A stretch of DNA of 60,821 nucleotides, from the NCBI RefSeq assembly GCF_000194985.1, contig NZ_GL878519.1, positions 883,898-944,718 on the forward strand, given 5' to 3'. The notes below the pieces were generated by a model that saw nothing but the letters and a program-made list of their open reading frames with translations, was not told where the DNA came from and did not search any database. This document shows positions 17,236-27,547 of the stretch, piece by piece (positions within the stretch are counted from its first letter, which is position 1; each line of letters opens with the position of its first letter). The translations under genes and the position numbers were made by a program. This DNA is from Dialister micraerophilus DSM 19965 (GTDB taxonomy: Bacteria; Bacillota; Negativicutes; Veillonellales; Dialisteraceae).

Positions 17236-18246
17236 ATGAAATCGTTTTTTGAAAATATCTTATACAATAGAAGTTTTGATTTTGCTATTATTGTCACGCT
17301 CATTTGCTCCCTCGCCGGGAAATGGCTTGCATCATTTCCCGGATTTTCTCTCGTGGGACACTTGGTGTTGGCATTGATTTTAGGAATGCTCGTACAACTT
17401 TGGAAAACCGTATCAAACCGCTCGAAAACAGGTACAGGATTTATTGCGAACAAATTTTTACGAGCCGGAATAATTCTTTTGGGATTTAAACTGAACTTAT
17501 TTTTCCTTTTAACATCCGGACTCGATAGTTTGAAAGCGGCAATAGTTGTCGTAGCGATAATGCTCGTACTTAATTATTTTGTCGCAAAACTTTTCAAAGT
17601 GGACCATACACTTGCAATGCTTACGGCATGCGGTTGCAGCATTTGCGGGGCAGCGGCAGTTATGGGAGTATCCGCTCCGATGAAAGCAAAAGCCGATCAA
17701 TCCGTACTTGCAATAGCAATAGTATGCATACTCGGTACACTCTTCACACTGGTAGAAGTATTTATGCAACCGTTACTCGGATTTACAGACAGTCAATTCG
17801 GAGTAATGGCAGGACTGAGCCTTCACGAAATTGCACATGCGGTAGCGGCAGGAGGTGCGGGCGGCTCAATAGGAATGGACAGCGCGATAATTGCAAAACT
17901 CTCAAGAGTACTTCTCTTGGCACCCGTTGCACTTATAGTAGGACTTATAGAATACAAAAAGAACAAAAATGCGGAAGAAAAAATATCAATACCCGTACCG
18001 TGGTTCATGGGAGGATTCATACTGGCAAGTGCAGTAGGATCATACCTTCAACTCTCCGACAATATCACACAAAACTTGGTAAATATCGCTTATATACTCT
18101 TGGGAATGGCTATGGCGGCACTCGGAATAAACGTAAATTTCAAAGTAATAATAAAAAAAGGAGCAAAACCCTTCGCCGCAGCATTCATATGTTCAATAGT
18201 AATACTTGCACTCGCATGGTTCATAGCAGGACACTTCTTCGCATAA
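17236..18246 (+). CDS. YeiH family putative sulfate exporter (UPF0324)
   Basis: 336 aa with about ten helices. Family marks are LLGFKLNL in the first third, the Cys/Gly-rich ACGCSICGAAAVMGVSAP segment, and SLHEIAHAVAAGGAGG with a conserved His pair. YeiH proteins are annotated as sulfate exporters, but the transported ion has weak experimental support. ATG 17236 is used because AAGGGAGA lies at proper spacing; an earlier in-frame ATG at 17194 has no RBS. It is divergent from a TSUP exporter and ends with a terminator. Confidence 0.88.
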   Translation: MKSFFENILYNRSFDFAIIVTLICSLAGKWLASFPGFSLVGHLVLALILGMLVQLWKTVSNRSKTGTGFIANKFLRAGIILLGFKLNLFFLLTSGLDSLKAAIVVVAIMLVLNYFVAKLFKVDHTLAMLTACGCSICGAAAVMGVSAPMKAKADQSVLAIAIVCILGTLFTLVEVFMQPLLGFTDSQFGVMAGLSLHEIAHAVAAGGAGGSIGMDSAIIAKLSRVLLLAPVALIVGLIEYKKNKNAEEKISIPVPWFMGGFILASAVGSYLQLSDNITQNLVNIAYILLGMAMAALGINVNFKVIIKKGAKPFAAAFICSIVILALAWFIAGHFFA

Positions 18247-18255
18247 ATCGAACTG

Positions 18256-18285
18256 AAAAGCTTTCGTAAATCGAAAGCTTTTTTT
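18256..18285 (+). terminator. Intrinsic terminator of the YeiH gene
   Basis: A perfect 11-bp stem (AAAAGCTTTCG with CGAAAGCTTTT), loop TAAAT, then a T run. Confidence 0.9.
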
Positions 18286-18422
18286 GATTGCATAAATGTG
18301 AAAACACAGTTTAAAGTTTTATAAAAGCTTGTGTGATAGATTTATTGGATTTTTTATGCATAAAATATTACTATATAAACATAATGTAGAATAAATATTC
18401 GTTTAATATTGAGGTGTATTCA

Positions 18423-20864
18423 ATGCGAGCGGAACAAAGTAAATTTTTCGGTGATTTGTTGGAAAAGAATAAAAGAATTTTTAAAGTGCCTGTTTATCAA
18501 AGAAATTATGATTGGTCAGGTGAACAATGTGAAAAATTATATAAAGATATTATGTCGGCAAGTAAACGTAATCGTCAGCATTTTACGGGAACTGTAGTAT
18601 ACATAACGGATGTCGACAGGGGCAGCGGATTGAATGAAGTTTTGATAATTGACGGACAGCAAAGAATAACGACGGTTTATATTTTATTGAAGGCTTTGTA
18701 TGAGAGTTCCGAAAATGTATCTTATCGTATTGAATCCGAATTGAAAGATGTTATGTTTAACAGAAATTGTGATGATAAGTACAAGGTTAAGTTGAAGCCG
18801 GTAAAATCGGATAATGAGCAATTGCAACTTTTACTTAAAAATGAAATTGAAAAAATGAACAAAAATTCAAATGTTTATAAAAACTTTGTTACGTTTAAAC
18901 GTTTGATAGAAGAAACCGTTTCGGAGGGTTTTGAGTTAAGTGATATTTTAGAAGGAATAAAAAAGCTTGAAATTGTAGAAATTATTTTAGATAAAAATCA
19001 GGGCGATGAGCCGCAAAAAATTTTTGAATCTATAAACTCTACCGGTTTGGAATTGAGTTTGGCCGACTTGGTAAGAAATTACTTGCTTATGGACGATAAG
19101 AATCAAGATGAGTTGTATTCAAAATATTGGGTGGAATTGGAAAAGAATGTAGGATATGAAAATTTAAGAAATTTTATAATAAAATTTGTCGATGCTCAGG
19201 TGAAAAATTCGGTCAACAGTAAAAATGCATATGATTTATTTAAAAAACATTGTGAAAATAATAAGTTGACGCATGAAGATGTATTGTTCAAATTGGAAAG
19301 AACTTCAAAGTGTTATGGTGCTTTTGCAGGTGCAAATCAATTTTACAGTAAGCGAATTCAAGACGATTTACGTGCTTTTTGTGCGATAAAGCAAACAACA
19401 GTTTTGCCTTTGATTTTTAAGATTTTTGATGATTTTGAAGACGGAAATATTAATGAATACGAAGTTTGTAAGGTTTTGGAATATTTATTTACATACATTC
19501 TTCGTGTTATCGTGTGTGAAACGGGTAAGGGTTTAAGCGGATTTTTCAAATCTTTGTATTCAAGGGTTATTAAAGATGATTTTGTTAATTATTCCGAAAA
19601 ATTTATAGGGTTTTTGAACGGAGTGAATTCACAGAACAGAATTCCTTCGGATGAAGAGTTCAGAGAAGCTGTTATTCATAAGCCTTTATACAATAATAAA
19701 CACGTATGCAGATATATTTTATCCGTTATAGAAAATTCATCCAAAGAAAAAATAGACTTGAAGAATTTAACGATTGAGCATATTCTTCCTCAGAAAGAAA
19801 ATTCTCGGATTTGGAGAAAAGAAATAGGTGAAGATTACGGCAGAGTTCGTGAAACGTACCTTCATACATTGGGAAATTTGACAATTACCGGATATAACAG
19901 TGAGTTGGGGACGAAACCTTTCAAAGAAAAGAAGAAAATTATAAGTGAACATTCCAAGGCAAATGTTTTGAATGAAAAAATTCTTGATGTAGATACGTGG
20001 AATGAAAAAAATATATTGAGGAGAGCGGAATCTTTATCTGAAAAGTTAATATCCATGTATCCTTATGTAGGGAGCAGTGTCGATGTTTTCACAAAAGATG
20101 AACCTTGTATAGGTATTTCGGAATATTATGATTTTTCGGGTACGACACCCAGCGGATTTTCTTTTATGGGTGAATTTGTAAGGGTTAAAAATTGGGTTAA
20201 TTTGCTGACGGAGTTTATTGAATTGAGCTATGGTTTGGACAGTAGAATTTTGATAAATCTGGCAAATAAAAATTTCATTGTCGAAGGGTGCAGCAGTGTA
20301 TATTTGACTCATGATAAAAGACTCTTGAGAAAACCGAGAGAAATTTTTAACAACGGAATTTTTTATGAGTCGAATTTAAGTGCAAATGCAATTATTTCAT
20401 TTATTAAAGAATTGATTTTAAATATGGACTTGGATCCGGATGAATTTGAAGTTTATCTTGAGAATAAAGATATTGATACAAATAAATCTTTGGAATGGGT
20501 AAATTGGGACAGCGATTTCAATCCTTCTTTCAAGGATGTTGTTGAGTTTGAAATAAAGGGTAAAAGAATAAAACCGGAAAAAGGTAAAAAAGATATTAAT
20601 TTTAAAGATGTATTTATAAAAGTCAACGAGTTTTTGTATAAAGAAAATCCGTTTGTGTATACCGAAAGTAATTTTATTTGGGTGAGCAGTGACGAAAAAG
20701 GTATGACAAGTCCTTATTCACTTGGAGAAAAGGTATATATTGAAACGAACAGATCCAATGAAGTGAATTTTGAAAATATTTCTGCCGTTGCAAAGTTGAT
20801 GGGGTTGGATTCAAAGGATATAAAGTTTTTGTTTAAGGAAAGAGAGCGCAAGGGCAGTAAATAA
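18423..20864 (+). CDS. GmrSD-type type IV restriction protein (DUF262 + DUF1524) with C-terminal tandem domain
   Basis: 813 aa from ATG 18423, six bases after GAGGTG. Domain order: GmrS-like DUF262 with VPVYQRNYDW near residue 25 and the DGQQR nucleotide-binding motif near 77-81; a helical middle; GmrD-like DUF1524 HNH nuclease with His453 in IEHILPQ and Asn485 in LGNLTI, then YNSELG and KPFKEKK; and two related ~105-residue units at about 577-680 and 706-813, each a short beta hairpin (FSFMGE.. / FEIKGK..), helices, and a closing Y-E-[ST]-N-x-S segment. Fused GmrSD enzymes cut modified phage DNA using nucleotide hydrolysis. It is a solitary gene, lower in GC than its neighbours, typical of a mobile defence gene; the target is unknown. 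Confidence 0.85.
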   Translation: MRAEQSKFFGDLLEKNKRIFKVPVYQRNYDWSGEQCEKLYKDIMSASKRNRQHFTGTVVYITDVDRGSGLNEVLIIDGQQRITTVYILLKALYESSENVSYRIESELKDVMFNRNCDDKYKVKLKPVKSDNEQLQLLLKNEIEKMNKNSNVYKNFVTFKRLIEETVSEGFELSDILEGIKKLEIVEIILDKNQGDEPQKIFESINSTGLELSLADLVRNYLLMDDKNQDELYSKYWVELEKNVGYENLRNFIIKFVDAQVKNSVNSKNAYDLFKKHCENNKLTHEDVLFKLERTSKCYGAFAGANQFYSKRIQDDLRAFCAIKQTTVLPLIFKIFDDFEDGNINEYEVCKVLEYLFTYILRVIVCETGKGLSGFFKSLYSRVIKDDFVNYSEKFIGFLNGVNSQNRIPSDEEFREAVIHKPLYNNKHVCRYILSVIENSSKEKIDLKNLTIEHILPQKENSRIWRKEIGEDYGRVRETYLHTLGNLTITGYNSELGTKPFKEKKKIISEHSKANVLNEKILDVDTWNEKNILRRAESLSEKLISMYPYVGSSVDVFTKDEPCIGISEYYDFSGTTPSGFSFMGEFVRVKNWVNLLTEFIELSYGLDSRILINLANKNFIVEGCSSVYLTHDKRLLRKPREIFNNGIFYESNLSANAIISFIKELILNMDLDPDEFEVYLENKDIDTNKSLEWVNWDSDFNPSFKDVVEFEIKGKRIKPEKGKKDINFKDVFIKVNEFLYKENPFVYTESNFIWVSSDEKGMTSPYSLGEKVYIETNRSNEVNFENISAVAKLMGLDSKDIKFLFKERERKGSK

Positions 20865-20880
20865 ACGGTAATTTTGCATT

Positions 20881-20932
20881 AAAAAACTTCCTCTTTGATA
20901 TTGTCGATGATAATATCGTGAGGAAGTTTTTT
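20881..20932. terminator. Bidirectional terminator between the GmrSD gene and mnmA
   Basis: A 13-bp outer stem (20881-20893 with 20920-20932) bounded by A6 and T6, with an inner GATATT/AATATC stem. It serves two convergent genes. Confidence 0.9.
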
Positions 20933-20938
20933 GAATTT

Positions 20939-21988
20939 TTACAGCGGTCGTATAATCGTGCCGCCGCCGATTAGGCGGTCGCCTTCGTAGAATACTACCG
21001 ATTGTCCCGATGTGATTGCTCTTTGCGGTTGGTCGAATGTGACGGTTGCTCTTCCGTCGTCTTGAAGTTTTACATGGCATTTATGTACTTTCATACCGTA
21101 GCGTACTTTGCCTTCTGCGGTAAATTCTTGTGCAGGAGGTTTTCCGTCTGTGAATGCCAAGTCTTTTGCCAAGAGTTTTGTGCGGAACAGGTCTTCGTTT
21201 TCTCCTACTATTATTTTATTGTTTTTTGCATCTATGGATACAACGTATTGAGGTGTTTTTGCGTATATTCCCAATCCTTTACGTTGTCCGATTGTGTAGT
21301 TGGGTATTCCGTGGTGTTTTCCGAGAATTTTACCTTTTTTGTTTACTATGAAGCCTTCGTTGAACGCTTCAGGTGCTTCTTCTTTGAGAAAATCTACATA
21401 GGATTGCTCGGATGTAAGGAAGCATATGTCTTGGGATTCCGCTTTGTTGTATGTCGGAAGTCCTTTTTCTTTTGAAATTCTTCTTGTATCTTTTTTGCAT
21501 ATGCGTCCCAACGGGAATATAATACGAGATAACTGTTCTTGTGTCAGGTGGTACATCATGTAAGATTGGTCTTTCGGCAGGTCTACCGCTTTTCTTACTT
21601 CGTATTTTTGTCTTTCGCTGTCAAATACGATACGTGAGTAGTGTCCTGTTGCGAAATAGTCGCAGTCAAACATTGCTTTTGATTCGTCGTAGAATACTCC
21701 GAATTTGAGTTTGAAGTCACACATCATGCAGGGGTTGGGTGTGATACCGTTTTTGTAGGAGTCTATAAAGTATTCGAGTACAATTTTTTTATATAGCTCC
21801 CTTATGTCGATTACTGCATGTTTGATGCCTAAAAATTTTGCCATTTCTTTTGCATCGTTCAGATTTTGTCCGTCAAACAGTTGCATGGTTGCACCGAATA
21901 CTTCGTAGCCGGCTTCTTGCAAAAGTCTTACGGTCAATGTGCTGTCTACACCGCCCGACATGGCGGCAATTACTCTTTTTCTTGCCAA
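20939..21988 (-). CDS. mnmA: tRNA-specific 2-thiouridylase MnmA
   Basis: 349 aa. It thiolates U34 of tRNAs for Glu, Gln and Lys. The ATP PP-loop SGGVDS is at residues 11-16, the catalytic Cys motif NPCMMC ends at Cys90, and the second Cys is Cys189 in SQDICF; GHYSR, KDQSY and YTIGQRKGLG are further family marks. The usual DxxC of E. coli MnmA is CxxC here. TTG at 21988 is preferred since AAAGG lies nine bases upstream; the ATG three codons earlier touches the RBS. Confidence 0.93.
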   Translation of the reverse strand: MARKRVIAAMSGGVDSTLTVRLLQEAGYEVFGATMQLFDGQNLNDAKEMAKFLGIKHAVIDIRELYKKIVLEYFIDSYKNGITPNPCMMCDFKLKFGVFYDESKAMFDCDYFATGHYSRIVFDSERQKYEVRKAVDLPKDQSYMMYHLTQEQLSRIIFPLGRICKKDTRRISKEKGLPTYNKAESQDICFLTSEQSYVDFLKEEAPEAFNEGFIVNKKGKILGKHHGIPNYTIGQRKGLGIYAKTPQYVVSIDAKNNKIIVGENEDLFRTKLLAKDLAFTDGKPPAQEFTAEGKVRYGMKVHKCHVKLQDDGRATVTFDQPQRAITSGQSVVFYEGDRLIGGGTIIRPL

Positions 21989-22005
21989 TAAAATCATCCT
22001 TTCTC

Positions 22006-22028
22006 AGATTTCATTTTTTTGAAATCTA
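22006..22028. promoter_or_regulatory. Hairpin in the mnmA leader
   Basis: AGATTTCA and TGAAATCT enclose a run of Ts on the plus strand, forming an 8-bp stem directly before the mnmA RBS on the minus strand. There is no T run after it in the mnmA direction, so it is not a normal terminator. Its role is unknown. Confidence 0.35.
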
Positions 22029-22159
22029 AAACCATCATTCTAGGAAATCAATTTCCTTTTTCCAAACGGAGTGAAAGTCCGAAGGATACTCATTAATTAT
22101 AGCATTGAAATGCAAGTTCTTATTATATTTTATTTATTAATTTTTAAAAGGAGAGTTTT

Positions 22160-22525
22160 ATGCAATTGTATGTTTTCTTGGGTGGCGGGTTCGGTGCTTT
22201 GTGCCGCTTTTTTATCGGAAGGTTGTGTGAGTATTTTTCTTTTGCAAGTGCGTTTTCAACGGTTTTTGTAAATTTGGCGGGATGTTTTTTTATAGGTTTG
22301 CTTTTTACCGTTTTCAAAAATAATGATTGTCCGGCGTTTTTGAATGCTTTTTTCATAACCGGTTTTTTGGGAGGATTTACTACATTTTCCACTTTTACTC
22401 TTGATGCATTGCAATATATGAGGGGCGGAGATGTTTCCGTTGCCGTTTTATATGTTGCGTTGCAAGTTGTTTTCGGTCTTGTACTTGCATGGCTCGGTGT
22501 GCGTGTCGGAGTTTTTATTTCTTAA
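22160..22525 (+). CDS. crcB: Fluoride efflux channel CrcB/FluC
   Basis: 121 aa with four membrane helices, the full size of the family. GGGFGALCRFF at the N-terminus, VNLAGCFFIGLL in the second helix and GFLGGFTTFSTFTLDA in the third (with the Na+ and Phe-box region) are diagnostic. It forms dual-topology dimers that let fluoride leak out of the cell. AAAGGAG precedes the ATG. I could not recognise a fluoride riboswitch in the 170-base upstream gap. Confidence 0.93.
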   Translation: MQLYVFLGGGFGALCRFFIGRLCEYFSFASAFSTVFVNLAGCFFIGLLFTVFKNNDCPAFLNAFFITGFLGGFTTFSTFTLDALQYMRGGDVSVAVLYVALQVVFGLVLAWLGVRVGVFIS

Positions 22526-22640
22526 TCTGGTTATATCGTAAAATACTCTTTTGAATATTAAAATAAAACCAAATTTTAAATATAATGTAATTGTGATAAT
22601 AATTGTATTTAAATAAATTTGTTTAAGAGAGGGTATCGTT

Positions 22641-23168
22641 ATGGATATTTTTTCAGATAAAAGCGAGATATCGTCCACTCGTGTGATGGTTATGGCGGCG
22701 TTGTGGGCGGCTATTGTGTTTTGTATGACTATGTTTCCGAAGGTTCCTATTCCTCTTGGGTATATGAATTTGGGGACTACTACAATATTTTTGTCTATTT
22801 TCTTTTTGAGAAGGCATGAGGCTTGTCTTGCCGGTGCTGTAGGTTCTTGTCTTGCGGATCTTATAGGCGGATTTCCGATTTGGATTATTCCGACTGCGGT
22901 TGTGAAGTTTGCTGTCGCTTTTGCAGTTTATACGGTTATGAAGATTGTTTACAGAGAGGGTCGTTTTTGGATTTCTTCGGCTTTGGCATTTATAGCCGGA
23001 TCGGCAGCTTCCGTTATCGGTTACACTTTTTTCGGAGTTTTTCTTTTCGGCGGGTTTGAGGCGAGTCTTCAGCAGGTGCCGGGGTTGGCAATTGAGGGTG
23101 TTATGAGTACAGTTGTTGCTCTCGTTGTGTGCGGTTTCTTGAAGGCGAGATTGAGTTTGAAGATTTGA
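22641..23168 (+). CDS. ECF transporter S component
   Basis: 175 aa with five to six membrane helices. Near the N-terminus AALWAAIVFCMTMF and PLGYMNLGTTTIFL, then an LRRHEACLAGAVGSCLADLIGG segment, match the substrate-binding subunits of energy-coupling factor vitamin transporters (PF07155-like). The substrate, perhaps a vitamin or precursor, is not predictable. The ATPase and T subunits are not nearby, as usual for group II ECF systems. AGAGAGGG lies before the ATG. Confidence 0.8.
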   Translation: MDIFSDKSEISSTRVMVMAALWAAIVFCMTMFPKVPIPLGYMNLGTTTIFLSIFFLRRHEACLAGAVGSCLADLIGGFPIWIIPTAVVKFAVAFAVYTVMKIVYREGRFWISSALAFIAGSAASVIGYTFFGVFLFGGFEASLQQVPGLAIEGVMSTVVALVVCGFLKARLSLKI

Positions 23169-23175
23169 TGATTTT

Positions 23176-23209
23176 AAAAGGATAGGGTCGTTTTGACCTT
23201 ATCCTTTTC
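23176..23209. terminator. Bidirectional terminator between the ECF S gene and the transglycosylase
   Basis: A 14-bp stem (AAAAGGATAGGGTC with GACCTTATCCTTTT, one G-U pair). The stop codon of the minus-strand gene lies inside the 3' arm. Confidence 0.85.
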
Positions 23210-24077
23210 TTACGTGAAACTCTTTTTCCGCTTTGAGTGCGTTTTCGGTTGTTATATATCCTTCTTGTGTCATGAGTGTGAGTACCGTCATCATGCGTCT
23301 TTTTCCGTCGTCGGGGTTGTTTATCGGGTCGTATGCGGTCGGTGCTTGGGGAAGTCCGGCGAGCATTGCACATTCGGCGAGGTTGAGTTCGGACGGTTTT
23401 TTGCCGAAGTATGTTTGTGCGGCGTCTTTTATTCCGTATGTTCCGTGTCCGAAGTAAATAGTGTTCAGATAGAGTGTAAGTATTTCATCTTTTGTGTAGG
23501 ACTTTTCCAGTTGCATTGCAAGGAAGAGTTCTTCGATTTTTCTTGTGATTGTTCTTTCGTGCGAGAGGAATATATTTTTTGCCGTTTGTTGTGATATCGT
23601 GCTTCCGCCTTCAAGTGTACGATTTGCTTTGTAGTTTGTAATAAGTGCACGTGTAAGTCCGATGATGTCGATTGCGCCATGTTCGTAAAATCGTCTGTCT
23701 TCTGTCGCTACAACTCCTTTTTTCAGAAGGTCCGGTATTTCATTTGACGGTACGAAGTTTTCGTTTTGTTTATATTTTTCTATTGCCGGTTTTATATTTC
23801 TTATGTTGTTCAATTTTTCAAAAAATGTTTGTGATTCGTTTTTTCCGGCTTTTGCAGTTTCTTTTTTGTTTTCGTTTGTATTTTCATTTCCTTCGAGTTT
23901 TGTTTTTATATTGTCAAATATATTTTTGATTTGTGAAATCGTGTCCGTACTTTCCTGTTTTCGGGTTTGCGTTTGCGATTGAGTTTGCACAGTTTGTGTA
24001 TCGAGTATGCCGTTTCCCATTTCATATCCTATGTAAACGGCAATTATTATTGTAATCAGTATGAGAAGTTTTTTCAT
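23199..24077 (-). CDS. Monofunctional peptidoglycan transglycosylase (GT51)
   Basis: 292 aa. One N-terminal membrane anchor (residues 4-22), a ~80-residue low-complexity Gln/Thr/Asn/Lys linker, then a complete GT51 domain: EDRRFYEHGAID with catalytic Glu126, GGSTISQQTAKN, RKIEELFLAMQLE and LTLYLNTIYFGHGTYGI. It polymerises lipid II into glycan strands. There is no transpeptidase domain, so it is like MtgA rather than a class A PBP. GGAGAATAA precedes the ATG. Confidence 0.9.
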   Translation of the reverse strand: MKKLLILITIIIAVYIGYEMGNGILDTQTVQTQSQTQTRKQESTDTISQIKNIFDNIKTKLEGNENTNENKKETAKAGKNESQTFFEKLNNIRNIKPAIEKYKQNENFVPSNEIPDLLKKGVVATEDRRFYEHGAIDIIGLTRALITNYKANRTLEGGSTISQQTAKNIFLSHERTITRKIEELFLAMQLEKSYTKDEILTLYLNTIYFGHGTYGIKDAAQTYFGKKPSELNLAECAMLAGLPQAPTAYDPINNPDDGKRRMMTVLTLMTQEGYITTENALKAEKEFHVRKG

Positions 24078-24185
24078 TTATTCTCCTTTCTTTTTGTATT
24101 ATACCAAATGAATTATTTATATGGAATTTTAATGTCTTTGTGCGATTTTATCGTATATTCCCAAAGTGCATGGAGGTGTCTTTTA

Positions 24186-24194
24186 TGGTATAAT
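24186..24194 (+). promoter_or_regulatory. Extended -10 promoter for gyrB
   Basis: TGGTATAAT fits TGnTATAAT, 76 bases ahead of the gyrB start; no good -35 box. Confidence 0.45.
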
Positions 24195-24222
24195 ATATAA
24201 AATGTTTTATACAAAATTGTAA

Positions 24223-26211
<1,989 letters not shown>

Positions 26212-26214
26212 ATC

Positions 26215-26254
26215 AAAACTCTTGAATTCGGAATTTTCGTTTTCAAGAGTTTTA
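26215..26254 (+). terminator. Intrinsic terminator of gyrB
   Basis: A perfect 12-bp stem (AAAACTCTTGAA with TTCAAGAGTTTT) and T run. Confidence 0.85.
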
Positions 26255-26380
26255 TTATTTTAATATTAAATTTTTATAAAAGCAGCTGAATTTTATCATT
26301 TGATATTGGCAGCAGGGGGCAAAATGTATTACAATAAGTGAAGTAATAATTTTTTGTTCATATTTTCAAGGGGGCTGCAT

Positions 26381-26761
26381 ATGCAATATTTTTATCCGGC
26401 AGTTTTTAAGTATAATCACAAAAAACAGTATTTTACCGCAATCTTTCCGGATATAAACGGTTGTAGAGCGCAAGGCAGTTCTATAGAAGAAATTGTAAGT
26501 GAATTGAAAGAAAATCTTTGTGCTTATTTATGGGAGCTTGAAGAGCGTGAAATGGAAATACCTGCGCCTTCCATGCAAAAAGAAGTTCAAATGAAGTACA
26601 GATCTTGCAGCGTAATTACGGTTATAGCGGATATGGAAAAGTATCGGGAATATCGTGAATACAAAGTGAGATATGCTCATGAGCAAGCACGGTTGTGGGC
26701 TGAAGAAGCAAATAACAGAAGACATAGCAGTATTTTTTCACGTGTATTCGGTATTCGTTAA
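26381..26761 (+). CDS. HicB-like domain protein, without HicA partner
   Basis: 126 aa from ATG 26381 after GGGGG. Residues 1-65 have the partial RNase-H-like HicB fold: YPAVFKYNHKKQYFTAIFPD, then INGCRAQGSSIEEIVSELKENL and an acidic WELEERE stretch. HicB proteins are usually antitoxins with a ~60-aa HicA toxin gene beside them; none is seen on either side, and the C-terminus is a charged helix without a clear DNA-binding domain. It is therefore an orphan, perhaps with another role. Confidence 0.65.
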   Translation: MQYFYPAVFKYNHKKQYFTAIFPDINGCRAQGSSIEEIVSELKENLCAYLWELEEREMEIPAPSMQKEVQMKYRSCSVITVIADMEKYREYREYKVRYAHEQARLWAEEANNRRHSSIFSRVFGIR

Positions 26762-26849
26762 GAGGCAATCGCCTCTTTTCTTTTTATAGTGCATTTTTGT
26801 TTATGCTGTCTTTTCGGGCAGCAATTATAAAAATGATATGAGGTGTTCA

Positions 26850-27479
26850 ATGTTAGAATTATCAGTTACATCATTGGCGTATCGTATACCGGCACTTTTG
26901 GTGGCGTTGAGTGTTCACGAATTCGGTCATGCGATAGTATCCGATTCATTGGGGGATCCTACTCCTCGTATGGAAGGCAGACTTACGTTGAATCCTTTGG
27001 CACATTTGAGCAAATTGGGAACGATTATGCTTTTGATTTTCGGTTTCGGTTGGGCAAATCCCGTACCGGTAAATCCGATTTATTATAAAAATCCGAGAAG
27101 CGGTATGTTTCTTGTAGGAATTGCCGGAATTGTAATGAATTTGCTTGTTGCTTTAGTATCTGTATTTATTTCGGCGACAATGGATATTGCAGGATTTTTG
27201 AAAGAAGGCGGAGCTACGCTTTTGTTTTGGATAATGACTTATAATACATGGCTCGCTTTTTTCAATATTTTACCGATTTGGCCGATGGACGGATTTCGTG
27301 TGGTAAGTGCTTTTCTTCCCTATGATCTTTCGTTACGGTTCGAGCAGTTTCTTGCAAAATACGGTTTTATCATACTTATGCTTTTGGTATTTACCGATAT
27401 AGTCGATGAAATAGTCTCTCCTCTTGCGGGTACATACTTGTATTACTGCAGGGAAGTTATTTATTCGCTGTTACTTTGA
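26850..27479 (+). CDS. Site-2 protease family (M50) membrane metallopeptidase
   Basis: 209 aa with about five helices. HEFGH at residues 23-27 is the zinc motif and NILPIWPMDGF supplies the third ligand, both intact; the ANPVPVNP loop is also typical of short Rip/S2P homologues with no PDZ domain. The start ATG 26850 follows GAGGTG; an in-frame ATG 12 bases earlier overlaps the RBS. It probably cleaves membrane-bound substrates, but none can be named. Confidence 0.88.
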   Translation: MLELSVTSLAYRIPALLVALSVHEFGHAIVSDSLGDPTPRMEGRLTLNPLAHLSKLGTIMLLIFGFGWANPVPVNPIYYKNPRSGMFLVGIAGIVMNLLVALVSVFISATMDIAGFLKEGGATLLFWIMTYNTWLAFFNILPIWPMDGFRVVSAFLPYDLSLRFEQFLAKYGFIILMLLVFTDIVDEIVSPLAGTYLYYCREVIYSLLL

Positions 27480-27499
27480 TAAAAAAATACGAAATAAAA

Positions 27500-27535
27500 A
27501 AAAGCACGAAATTTACGAAAAAGTTTCGTGCTTTC
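27500..27535. terminator. Bidirectional terminator between the M50 and Lrp genes
   Basis: A perfect 11-bp stem (AAAGCACGAAA with TTTCGTGCTTT) preceded by As and followed by Ts, serving two convergent genes. Confidence 0.85.
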
Positions 27536-27547
27536 TTATATGCTTTA

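Noticed and set aside
17628-18269. 213-residue overlapping frame in the YeiH gene
   Set aside because: It lies in another frame of a conserved membrane protein and has the Arg/Ser/Thr-rich make-up of a shadow.
21989-22159. Fluoride riboswitch before crcB
   Set aside because: The conserved core of the crcB motif could not be found in the gap; the only clear structure is a hairpin nearer to mnmA.
26254-26380. HicA toxin gene upstream of the HicB-like gene
   Set aside because: No frame of about 60 codons with an RBS exists in this interval.
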